From NCBI RefSeq assembly GCF_014199535.1, contig NZ_JACHNV010000001.1, forward strand, positions 372,001 through 436,000: a stretch of DNA of 64,000 bases. Direction: 5' to 3'. Source of the stretch: Hymenobacter latericoloratus (GTDB lineage Bacteria; Bacteroidota; Bacteroidia; Cytophagales; Hymenobacteraceae). Of the stretch, positions 17,107-24,634 are shown in pieces (the stretch's first letter is position 1; every line of letters starts with the position of its first letter). Under the pieces are notes generated by a model. That model ran no database searches and was not told where the DNA came from. It saw nothing but the letters and a program-made list of their open reading frames with translations. The position numbers and the translations under genes are program-made.

Positions 17107-17676
17107 TTAGTTTTCGCCCCCAGCCACGCCAATATGACCCTCCGCGGGGGTACTGTTCATGTAAGAGCGGAACGACATGGCAGCCTCGCTGGCGAGAGAG
17201 ACTGCCTGGGCCGTAAGCCGCCGGTCGTTGTGAGTGCGGTCGTTGCTTTTTTCAGCACGTAGCTCAGACCGGTACTCGTCAAACGAAATTATCTGGGTGG
17301 GTTGCTTCGGATCTGGCATTACCCGGAAGGAATTCACACTGTACTCATAGCCGTTATCATTGGCCCTGAATACAAAGTCAAACAGCACCGCTACCTCTTG
17401 GTCTTTCCCCTTGGTATCAACTCGTTTCAGTTTGCTGGTGCCCGTTATGCGTACCGCCCCGGCGCCTTCCTCTGTTTTCAGGCCCGAAGCAGGTTTATAC
17501 GCAAACTTATTCTGGCTCCAGTCGAGCGCGCGCCGGTAGAGCGCCATTTTGCCGGCTCCCTCCGCCGGCACTCGCTCGCTGTACTCAATACTGGTCGGCG
17601 CATCGGACTGGGCCCATGCCTCCGGTGCCAATGCCAGCATACCGATCAATAACCAACCTAGTAGTACTTTTTTCAT
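17107..17676 (-). CDS. DUF4468-type secreted protein
   Basis: A 189-aa protein with a signal peptide (KKVLLGWLLIGMLALAPEAWAQ). The core GAGKMALYRRALDWSQNKF, followed by strand-rich text such as VLFDFVFRANDNGYEYSV, resembles the TBP-like DUF4468 domain seen in many secreted or lipoprotein-type Bacteroidota proteins. Its biochemical role is unknown in the family. It stands alone with its own promoter-like box and hairpin. A neighbouring region of 450 bp upstream is AT-rich and empty. Confidence 0.75.
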   Translation of the reverse strand: MKKVLLGWLLIGMLALAPEAWAQSDAPTSIEYSERVPAEGAGKMALYRRALDWSQNKFAYKPASGLKTEEGAGAVRITGTSKLKRVDTKGKDQEVAVLFDFVFRANDNGYEYSVNSFRVMPDPKQPTQIISFDEYRSELRAEKSNDRTHNDRRLTAQAVSLASEAAMSFRSYMNSTPAEGHIGVAGGEN

Positions 17677-17725
17677 GGTGAAAGGAGAAGAAAACTAGAA
17701 AACGGAAGAAAAAAGCTTTGTACAA

Positions 17726-17733
17726 CAAAGATA
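17726..17733 (-). promoter_or_regulatory. Bacteroidota -7 box for the DUF4468 gene
   Basis: Read on the minus strand this is TATCTTTG, an exact TAnnTTTG, about 50 bp before the ATG. The nearest CAA (minus-strand TTG) is too far away for standard spacing. Confidence 0.5.
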
Positions 17734-18140
17734 ACAGCTACGCGCCGGCTCGGTAATAATAACAAGATTATAAATATGTTAAGATAACCCGAGAATGAGC
17801 GAAGCTAGCAGTTGAAGGTATAGTGCAATACCTGAGCAGTTGCATTACTGATTGAACTTTACCAATTAAGCTCACGATTAGTGCTCATAAAGTAAAGTAG
17901 TAAGTTACTAATTTTGCATAATTCCGGTAACAGTGCTTGTGGTTATAATATGCGCACACAAAAACAGAGTAACCAGGTAGCAAATACAGGACCAGACTGT
18001 AATAATCCGCTGCGGGAAGGGCGACAAACGGATTTAGTTGAAAAGCAACACTATAGAGCGCACGGCAACGAGGGTACATCCGTAACCGGGGGGTAGGGAA
18101 TACGTAACATTTTAATAACACAAAGGTAACCTGGTCTCTA
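17734..18140. other. AT-rich intergenic region
   Basis: About 400 bp with marked A+T enrichment. The ORFs present on both strands have no signal, domain or normal codon use. I see no repeat or hairpin of note. Confidence 0.4.
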
Positions 18141-18170
18141 TTGCGCGGTCAACAGCTACTAGTACTTTTG
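18141..18170 (+). promoter_or_regulatory. Complete Bacteroidota promoter (TTG-N19-TACTTTTG)
   Basis: TTG at 18141-18143 and TACTTTTG at 18163-18170 are separated by 19 bp, the best textbook promoter of the plus strand in this window. Transcription should start near 18177. No ORF starts within the next 150 bp that would pass the terminator at 18298. Confidence 0.75.
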
Positions 18171-18176
18171 CGACGT

Positions 18177-18327
18177 GCTTCACCTCAATCAATATCCATT
18201 GAAGAAGCGCGGGGCCTTCCACGAGAGCGTCCTGCGGGATGAGCAGAAAGCTGTTTCCCCCGTTAATCCTTTCGTTTTTATTGGTTTTGCGGCTTTCACC
18301 GCTTCGGTTTTCGAAGCGGTTTTTTTG
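18177..18327 (+). ncRNA. Candidate structured RNA of about 150 nt
   Basis: Bounded by the promoter at 18141-18170 and the terminator at 18298-18326. It can fold: GCTTC...CAAT pairs with ATTG...GAAGC near the 5' end (18178-18209), and GGGA...CAG pairs with CTG...TTCCC further on (18237-18259). It does not match the 4.5S RNA core, tmRNA or any riboswitch I can recognise. It could be an independent small RNA (a 6S-like RNA is one possibility) or a leader that attenuates the 55-aa peptide gene at 18415. Confidence 0.5.
18298..18326 (+). terminator. Strong intrinsic terminator of the candidate RNA
   Basis: 9-bp perfect stem accgcttcg/cgaagcggt, 5-nt loop, then a run of T. Confidence 0.85.
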
Positions 18328-18414
18328 TGTCCGGTCCGCTCGACTAGCTAGGCTAAAACCAGCCTGCGTCCCCGCCTATTTAAACTTCTTTTTAGCCCCC
18401 ATACTGGTCAACCC

Positions 18415-18582
18415 ATGAACGACAATACCCTCGCGCCGCAGATGGTAGCTGCTGCTCCTGCCGTCACCCGCAACATGAACCTGACCGTGGGTGCTGGTGT
18501 AGGCATGGCCCAGTTCATCCTCGGTCAGGAAGCCATCCGTTCCTGCAGGCCCTTCCTGCTCAACTACTACAACAGTATCTAG
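18415..18582 (+). CDS. 55-aa small protein of unknown function
   Basis: ATG 18415 to TAG 18580-18582. The peptide begins MNDNTLAPQMVAAAPAVTRN, continues with a Gly/Val-rich segment (MNLTVGAGVGMAQFILGQE) and ends in SCRPFLLNYYNSI. Codon choice (AAC, GAC, CTG, GGC, ATC) is the same as in well-expressed neighbours, unlike the random ORFs around it, which supports a real gene. There is no signal peptide, no clear transmembrane helix and one Cys. It lies 88 bp after the terminator at 18326, so it needs readthrough or its own promoter. I know no family for it. A RiPP-like precursor is imaginable, but no modification enzymes are nearby. Confidence 0.55.
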   Translation: MNDNTLAPQMVAAAPAVTRNMNLTVGAGVGMAQFILGQEAIRSCRPFLLNYYNSI

Positions 18583-18848
18583 TCTGAATGTTGGGCAAGC
18601 GTCTGGTCTTCAGCTGGGCGTATTGTTTTTATCAGGTGCTGGCTGCCAGCTGCCAGCATCTGACAGTGGCAACTGAATAACCCGAAGTCCACCCAACGGC
18701 GGCATCGGGGCGAGGTGGCACAAAATGCGGGGTGATAGATATCAGGGGGGATTCTGACGTAAGTCGGTCCGCAAATTGGCCACCTCGTTTTCGGGGGCAG
18801 CAAGAATTGTAGCTAACTGCTCCGGCCTCGGCCGGCGGTAGTCTCATC
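18583..18848. other. Intergenic region before the pyrD-like gene
   Basis: No supported gene. An inverted pair gaggtggc/gccacctc (about 18711 and 18779) could form a long-range hairpin. Confidence 0.4.
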
Positions 18849-18856
18849 TAATTTTG
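18849..18856 (+). promoter_or_regulatory. Bacteroidota -7 box (TAATTTTG) of the pyrimidine/purine run
   Basis: Exact TAnnTTTG, 58 bp before the pyrD-like ATG at 18915. No TTG at the standard upstream distance. It probably starts the transcript of pyrD-like, pyrF and perhaps more. Confidence 0.5.
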
Positions 18857-18914
18857 CTGGGCGCGCACCATTACCGGGGCACGCTACCGGCGAAATCGTA
18901 ACGTTTTAAGACCT

Positions 18915-19781
18915 ATGCAACTCGGCAAACTTACCCTGCAGAACCCGGTGTGCCTCGCAGCCGCCTCCTGGCAGCTGGATGGAACGGGCTACGAGCGGCT
19001 GGGGGCAATTTTCACCCGCACCGTAACCATGGAGCCTAAGCCCGGGCTCTATGAGGAAGGCATCTGGCAGGTCGCCGACCAAACCCTGCTCAATGCCACC
19101 AACATGCGCACCGAAAGCGCGGAAATTCTGGTGCAGGAGCACCTGCCCACTTTGCGGCGCTACGGCGTGCCGGTATTTGTGAGCATTACAGCTCCCGGCA
19201 TTCCCGGTTTTCGTAAGATTGCCCGCTTTCTGGCCCGCGAAGCCGGTGAGCTGATTGCCGGGGTGGAAGTGTACATGGCCCAGCCCGACACCGCGAAAGG
19301 CGAGGAGCTCAGCGCCCGGTTTGTACGCGAAGCCACCCAGGCCGTGCGCAACGAGCTAGGACCCGAGGCCGCCGTGATAGTCAAGCTGCCGCCCTGGCCG
19401 GAACACATCCGGGGCCTGGCCCTGGGAGCCCAGGAAGGCGGCGCTACCGCCCTGGCCGCCACTAACCTACTAAAAGCCCTACACCTGCCCGCCGATGCCA
19501 CCGCCGCGCCCGTGGCCGGTGGCCTCTCCGGCGAGGCGCTCCGCCCCGTAGCCCTGCGCTGCGTGTGGGAGCTGGCCCACGATGAACGGCTGACGCTGCC
19601 CATCTTTGGCACCGGCGGCGTGTTTACGGCCGGCCACGTCACGGACTACTTGCGGTGCGGAGCCAGTGCCGTGCAAATTGCCAGCGGCGAGTGGCTGGAA
19701 CCTGGCCTCACGGCCCGTCTGGCCACTGAGTGCGGGCATCTTACAACCGAAACCGTTTCATCCTCCGAATGGAAAAGCTAA
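18915..19781 (+). CDS. Dihydroorotate dehydrogenase-like protein with altered active site
   Basis: A 288-aa TIM-barrel protein clearly of the class I PyrD family: N-terminal LTLQNPVCLAAAS, VIVKLPPWPEH in the middle, GGLSGEALRPVALRCV, and the FMN-phosphate loop FGTGGVFTAGHV. However, the catalytic stretch that normally reads NxSCPN is YMAQPD here: the base Cys is Gln and both orotate-contacting Asn are Tyr and Asp. Its ORF overlaps pyrF by 13 bp, so the two are cotranscribed. It may have lost or changed activity, or use another base. A canonical pyrD may exist elsewhere in the genome. I leave the symbol blank for this reason. Confidence 0.8.
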   Translation: MQLGKLTLQNPVCLAAASWQLDGTGYERLGAIFTRTVTMEPKPGLYEEGIWQVADQTLLNATNMRTESAEILVQEHLPTLRRYGVPVFVSITAPGIPGFRKIARFLAREAGELIAGVEVYMAQPDTAKGEELSARFVREATQAVRNELGPEAAVIVKLPPWPEHIRGLALGAQEGGATALAATNLLKALHLPADATAAPVAGGLSGEALRPVALRCVWELAHDERLTLPIFGTGGVFTAGHVTDYLRCGASAVQIASGEWLEPGLTARLATECGHLTTETVSSSEWKS

Positions 19782-20530
19782 CTCAACGCGTACAGGCAGC
19801 CAACTCCCTCCTCTGCGTCGGCCTCGACCCCGTAGGCGATGATGCGCAGGTAGTTCGCCGCCTGGCCGAAGTGATTGACCAGACCAGCAAATATGCCGCC
19901 GCTTTCAAGCCCAATCTGGCCTTTTTCCTGAGCCGGGAAGATGGCGTGAAGCTGCTGCGCGAAACGGTGCAGCGTATTCCTGAAAGCATTCCGGTAATTC
20001 TGGACGGCAAATTCGGCGACATTGCCAACACCGCCGACCATTACGCCCGCTTTGCCTACGACGTGGTGGGAGCCGATGGCGTGACGGTGAACCCTTACAT
20101 GGGCGACGACGCCATTGTGCCCTTCGCGCGCCCCGATAAGCTGGTATTCGTGCTGGCCAAAACCAGCAACAAGCCAGCGCATTCCCTGCAGGATGTAGCC
20201 CTCACCCGCGGTGGCACTCTTTCGGATTGCGCTGCCAGCGTAGCCCGCAAGCTTGATGAGCAGCACGGCGGCATCGGTCTGGTAGTAGGCGCCACCAACG
20301 CCGATGCTGTAGCCCGCATGCGCAGCCTCGCGCCTGACCAATGGTTTTTGGTGCCCGGCGTAGGAGCGCAGGGCGGCGACCTGCAGGCTACACTGAAGGC
20401 TGGCTTGCGCCCCGATGGTGCGGGCCTCCTGATTAATACCTCACGCGCCCTGTGGCAAGCGGCTGATGCCGGTGCCGCCGCGCGGGAGCTGGCAGAGCAA
20501 ATCAATCAGTTTCGGCCGGTAGCGGTGTAG
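19769..20530 (+). CDS. pyrF: Orotidine-5'-phosphate decarboxylase (type 2)
   Basis: A 253-aa enzyme for the last step of UMP synthesis, OMP to UMP plus CO2. The signature of the longer type 2 family is present: GLDPVGDD at the N-terminus, FKPNLAFF, and the catalytic DGKFGDIANTA with Lys and two Asp. GADGVTVNPYMGDD binds the phosphate side. ATG 19769 overlaps the end of the pyrD-like gene by 13 bp and gives the usual N-terminus; the longer reading from 19730 lies inside that gene. It is separated from pyrE by a small AT-rich gene. Confidence 0.93.
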   Translation: MEKLTQRVQAANSLLCVGLDPVGDDAQVVRRLAEVIDQTSKYAAAFKPNLAFFLSREDGVKLLRETVQRIPESIPVILDGKFGDIANTADHYARFAYDVVGADGVTVNPYMGDDAIVPFARPDKLVFVLAKTSNKPAHSLQDVALTRGGTLSDCAASVARKLDEQHGGIGLVVGATNADAVARMRSLAPDQWFLVPGVGAQGGDLQATLKAGLRPDGAGLLINTSRALWQAADAGAAARELAEQINQFRPVAV

Positions 20531-20532
20531 CA

Positions 20533-20853
20533 GTGTCAATGCTAGCCAACTACAAACCAGTTCAAGGACGATTCAATGTAATAGACAGCTTTGCTATTCC
20601 ACGACGCAATGAGTTTTATCTGATAGGACAGATTGCGGAAGGAACGATACAGGAAGGCTGGTATGCACATATTTCCCTAAACGGCTCACTGGCATTGTCC
20701 ATAAGAATTGAACGGATAGAATATGCCTTGATGAAAGCACGGGACGAATATCCAGTGCTGGTTATTGCGGCTAATGATGAAGAAGTGGACTTGTTACTGT
20801 CACTTTCAATTGGTTCCGAACCGATAATGATTTCCACTGAAGGACCCGAATAA
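20533..20853 (+). CDS. Orphan 106-aa protein between pyrF and pyrE
   Basis: Starts with GTG 20533 (2 bp after the pyrF stop) or ATG 20539. The text FNVIDSFAIPRRNEFYLIGQIAEGTIQEGW is reminiscent of the beta-barrel domain II of translation elongation factors, which often reads FxVxDxFxIxGRGxVVxGxIExGxIxxG. That is only a fold-level hint. Base composition is much more A+T-rich than pyrF and pyrE, which suggests a recent arrival or different constraint. It sits inside the operon without breaking it. Function unknown. Confidence 0.65.
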   Translation: MSMLANYKPVQGRFNVIDSFAIPRRNEFYLIGQIAEGTIQEGWYAHISLNGSLALSIRIERIEYALMKARDEYPVLVIAANDEEVDLLLSLSIGSEPIMISTEGPE

Positions 20854-20860
20854 ACGCTTA

Positions 20861-21475
20861 ATGACTTCTCCCCAAACCACCCTCACCTCCGAAACCCTGG
20901 AGCAGCAACTGCTGCAGGAAGACGCGCTGCTGCGCGGGCACTTCCGGCTGTCCTCCGGCCTGCATTCCGACACCTACGTGCAGTGCGCCCGGTTTCTGCG
21001 CCGGCCCGATCTGGCGGCTCCTGCTGCGGCCGAGCTGGCCCGTCGGATTCAGGAGGCAGGGTTGCAGCCCGATGTGGTGGTGGGCCCGGCCATGGGCGGC
21101 GTGGTGATTGGGTATGAGCTGGCCCGGCAGCTGGGCGTGCCCGGCATCTTTACCGAGCGCGACGATTCGGGCCAGATGACCCTGCGGCGCGGCTTTACCA
21201 TCGAGCCCGGCCAAAAAATTATCATTGCCGAAGACGTGGTAACTACCGGCAAGAGCACCAACGAGGTAGCCCGCGTGCTGGAAGGGCTGGGCGCAAAAGT
21301 TTTGGCCGTGGCGAGTTTAATTGACCGCACGGGTGGGAAAGCTGCGCTAACTTTTCCGAACTTTGCCCTGCTGCCGGTAACGGCGGCCACCTACGCACCC
21401 GATGATTGCCCGCTTTGCCGGGCAGGTATTCCGGTGGTGAAACCCGGCTCCCGGCCGGAAAAAGCGTTTTCTTAA
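20861..21475 (+). CDS. pyrE: Orotate phosphoribosyltransferase
   Basis: A 204-aa type I phosphoribosyltransferase that joins orotate and PRPP to give OMP. The PRPP loop is intact as IIIAEDVVTTGKSTNE, and the N-terminal FRLSSGLHSDTYVQC binds orotate. GPAMGGVVIGYELARQL is the usual second motif. It completes the pyrF/pyrE pair with the orphan gene between. A gap of about 125 bp separates it from the purine genes, and it ends with a weak Pro/Lys tail of normal length. Confidence 0.94.
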   Translation: MTSPQTTLTSETLEQQLLQEDALLRGHFRLSSGLHSDTYVQCARFLRRPDLAAPAAAELARRIQEAGLQPDVVVGPAMGGVVIGYELARQLGVPGIFTERDDSGQMTLRRGFTIEPGQKIIIAEDVVTTGKSTNEVARVLEGLGAKVLAVASLIDRTGGKAALTFPNFALLPVTAATYAPDDCPLCRAGIPVVKPGSRPEKAFS

Positions 21476-21601
21476 ACCTACCGCGGCGGCAACCGGCCCG
21501 GCGGCAAGGCATTTTCGGCGTACCCTGCGCGGGTATGCTTCCTCACGCGGGCACTTTTGCCTACGCGTGGGAAACCCGAAAAATAGATAACCACCCTCCT
21601 T

Positions 21602-24600
21602 TTGGACGCTACCCAAAGAACCATACAGCTTCTGCTCAAGCCCGGCCAACATGATGGCGAGGGCCAGCGCGTAGCCGAAGCTGCCCAACGTCACCTCGGC
21701 CTAACTACCGGCCGGGTGCAAAGCACCGCCCTCTACACGGTGCGTTACCCCCTTTCGGGCGAGCAACTGCGCGACTTCGCCACCCACTGCCTCCAGGACC
21801 CGGTGCTGCACGACGTGGCCCTCGATGAGTTCCGCCACGGCGCCGACTACAAAAGCTACATCCTGGTGGCTAAGCTGCCCGGCGTGACCGACGACGAAGG
21901 CATCTCGGCCCAGAACGCCCTCGGCGACTTCCTGAACCAGCCGCTCGACACCCATACCCAGCACATCTTCAGCAAACGGCTCTACTTCCTAGAGCACGAG
22001 CTGCCGGAGAGTAGTCTGCGCCGCCTGGCGGAAGAGCTGCTCGGCAACAAGATGATCAACCGCTTCGAGGTCGGCCCCATAGCCCAGATTCGCGACTACA
22101 CGCCGCGGCCGGGCGGTGGGGCCGAATCTATTACGGACACCGTGCCGCTGGTAGGCCTTTCCGATGAGGAGATGGTGAAGCTGTCGAAAGACAACCTTTA
22201 CGCCCTGAACCTGGAGGAAATGCGCGCCGTGCGTGACCATTACACCAGCATCTCGGAGGAGCGCCAGGCCGCCGGCCTGCCCCAGGACCCTACCGACTGC
22301 GAGCTGGAAATCATTGCCCAGACCTGGTCGGAGCACTGCAAGCACAAGGAGTTTTCGGCCGTTATCAAGTACCGGGATGCCGACACGGGCGAGGAGTTCG
22401 AAGTGGATTCCTTGTTCAAGACCTACATTAAAAACGCTACCTCCGAGGTAGACCGCCAGCTCCGCGCCAACGGCAACGACTGGCTGATTAAGGTGTTCTC
22501 CGACAACGCCGGCGCCGTGCGCATCAACCCCGAGTCGTTGTTTGTATGGAAGGTCGAAACCCACAACTCGCCCTCGGCCATCGACCCCTACGGCGGAGCC
22601 ATTACCGGCATCTTGGGCAACAACCGCGACCCGCTGGCTACCGGCATTGGGGGCGCGCGGTTGCTGTTCAACACCAATGTGCTCTGCTTCGGCAACCCCG
22701 AGTTCAGCGGTACCCTGCTAAGCAACCAGCTGCACCCGCGCCGCATTTTCGAAGGTGTGCGCAAGGGCATTGAGGACGGCGGCAACAAGTCGGGCGTGCC
22801 CACGGTGAACGGCGCCATTGTATTCGATGACCGGTATGCGGGTAAGCCGCTGGTGTACTGCGGCACCGGCGCCGTGATGCCCATGCAGCTGGCCGGCCTC
22901 GACTCGTGGGAGAAGAAAATTGACGCCCAGGACCGCATCATCATGGCCGGGGGCCGGGTGGGCAAAGACGGCATCCACGGCGCCACCTTCTCCAGCATCG
23001 AGCTAGATGAAACCTCGCCCGCCACGGCCGTGCAAATCGGCTCACCGATTACCCAGAAGCTGGCCATGGACTTCCTGATCCTGGCGACCCGGCGCGGCCT
23101 CATCAAGTGCAGCACCGACAACGGCGCGGGCGGCTTGTCGTCCAGCATCGGCGAGCTGGCCACCATCAGCGGCGGGGCCGTGGTGGAGCTGGAGAAAGTG
23201 CCCCTGAAGTACCCGGGTCTGCGTCCGTGGGAAATCTTCGTGTCGGAGTCGCAGGAGCGGTTCTCGCTGGCCGTGGAGCCAAGCAAGATGGCTGAGTTGA
23301 TGGCCCTGGGCCAGGAAATGGAAGTGGAGCTGACCGATATCGGCTACTTCACTTCGGATGGTAGCCTCGACGTGCGCTTCGATGGGGAGCCGGTGGCGCG
23401 CATTGATATGGAGTTCCTGCACAACGGCGTACCGCGCAAAGTGCTGGATGCCGAGTGGACCAAACCCACGGCTCAGGAGCCCGCCCTACCCGCCAACCTC
23501 GACTATACCGACGTGCTGAGCCGCCTGCTGGGCAGCCTCAACATCTGCTCCCGCGAATCGGTGATTCGGCAGTACGACCACGAGGTGAAGGGCCGCACGA
23601 TTATCAAGCCGCTGATGGGTACTACTGGCCAGGCCCCGCAGGATGCCGCCGTGGTGCGCTTCAACTTCGAGAGCTGGGAGGGGGTAGCCGTGAGCAACGG
23701 AATTCTGCCCCGCTTCGGTGATTTGGACGCCTACCATATGTCGGCTGGTGCGTTTGACGAGGCCGTGCGCCAGATTGTAGCGGTGGGAGGGAAGCTGCCC
23801 AACCTGAGCTACGGCGACGGCAACTTCTGGTCGGTGAACGACAACTTCTGCGTGCCCGACTCGGTGTACGACCCCGCCACTAACCCTGATGGCAAGCACA
23901 AGCTGGCCAAGCTGGTGCGCATGTGCCAGGCCCTGCGCGATGCTACGGCGGCCTACTGCATCCCGCTCACGAGTGGCAAGGACTCGATGAAGAACGACTT
24001 CAAGGCCGACGGCGTGAAGATTTCGGTTCCGCCCACGGTTCTGTATTCGATGACCGCCAAAATCGAGGACGTCCGCCGCACCATTACCTCCGACTTCAAG
24101 CAAGCCGACGATGTGGTGTACCTACTGGGCGAAACTTACGACGAGTTGGGCGGCTCGGAGTTCTACCAGCTCTTTGGGAAGCTAGGCGCCAACGTACCCA
24201 AAGTACGGTTCGAGGAAGCTAAAGCCCTCTACACCCTGATGGGCGAGGCGAATGAGAAAGGCCTCATTCAGTCTTGCCACGACTTGTCGGATGGTGGCCT
24301 AGCCGTGGCCTTGGCGGAAGCCACGTTTGGTCACGGCTTTGGCGCCGATGTGGAGCTGCCCGCTACTGGCCTAGGCCTGTCGGCACAGCTGTTCTCGGAG
24401 TCGCACTCCCGCTTCGTGGCTACGGTAGCTCCCCAAGATGTAGTGGCTTTCGAGCAGCACTTCGGTGCCCGCGCTACCCGCCTCGGCGTGGTAACCCAGG
24501 ACGGCCGACTCACGGTGCGCCACGGCGGCCAGACGGTCATTTCAGCCAGCACGACGGCCCTGCGCCACGAGTGGACGAATGGCCCAGTAAACAGAATTAT

Positions 24601-24634
24601 CGGCTTCGGCCAGCACGAAGCGGCGCAATCCTAA
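21602..24634 (+). CDS. purL: Phosphoribosylformylglycinamidine synthase, PurS-PurL fusion
   Basis: A 1010-aa ATP-dependent enzyme that converts FGAR to FGAM using ammonia from PurQ. Residues about 1-170 contain a duplicated PurS-like region, followed by the PurL body: the DCELEIIAQTWSEHCKHKEF motif, KVETHNSPSAIDPYGGA, GGRVGKDGIHGATFSS, and the ATP site GLIQSCHDLSDGGLAVA. The glutaminase half is the next gene, so this is the PurSL/PurQ arrangement, not the one-piece enterobacterial form. The start is TTG 21602: the frame has a TAG 16 bp upstream and no ATG near. The stop overlaps the next ATG by one base (TAATG). Confidence 0.93.
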   Translation: MDATQRTIQLLLKPGQHDGEGQRVAEAAQRHLGLTTGRVQSTALYTVRYPLSGEQLRDFATHCLQDPVLHDVALDEFRHGADYKSYILVAKLPGVTDDEGISAQNALGDFLNQPLDTHTQHIFSKRLYFLEHELPESSLRRLAEELLGNKMINRFEVGPIAQIRDYTPRPGGGAESITDTVPLVGLSDEEMVKLSKDNLYALNLEEMRAVRDHYTSISEERQAAGLPQDPTDCELEIIAQTWSEHCKHKEFSAVIKYRDADTGEEFEVDSLFKTYIKNATSEVDRQLRANGNDWLIKVFSDNAGAVRINPESLFVWKVETHNSPSAIDPYGGAITGILGNNRDPLATGIGGARLLFNTNVLCFGNPEFSGTLLSNQLHPRRIFEGVRKGIEDGGNKSGVPTVNGAIVFDDRYAGKPLVYCGTGAVMPMQLAGLDSWEKKIDAQDRIIMAGGRVGKDGIHGATFSSIELDETSPATAVQIGSPITQKLAMDFLILATRRGLIKCSTDNGAGGLSSSIGELATISGGAVVELEKVPLKYPGLRPWEIFVSESQERFSLAVEPSKMAELMALGQEMEVELTDIGYFTSDGSLDVRFDGEPVARIDMEFLHNGVPRKVLDAEWTKPTAQEPALPANLDYTDVLSRLLGSLNICSRESVIRQYDHEVKGRTIIKPLMGTTGQAPQDAAVVRFNFESWEGVAVSNGILPRFGDLDAYHMSAGAFDEAVRQIVAVGGKLPNLSYGDGNFWSVNDNFCVPDSVYDPATNPDGKHKLAKLVRMCQALRDATAAYCIPLTSGKDSMKNDFKADGVKISVPPTVLYSMTAKIEDVRRTITSDFKQADDVVYLLGETYDELGGSEFYQLFGKLGANVPKVRFEEAKALYTLMGEANEKGLIQSCHDLSDGGLAVALAEATFGHGFGADVELPATGLGLSAQLFSESHSRFVATVAPQDVVAFEQHFGARATRLGVVTQDGRLTVRHGGQTVISASTTALRHEWTNGPVNRIIGFGQHEAAQS

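Noticed and set aside
17885..18121. 78-codon ORF rich in Tyr and Cys
   Set aside because: AT-rich intergenic DNA; composition looks like random translation.
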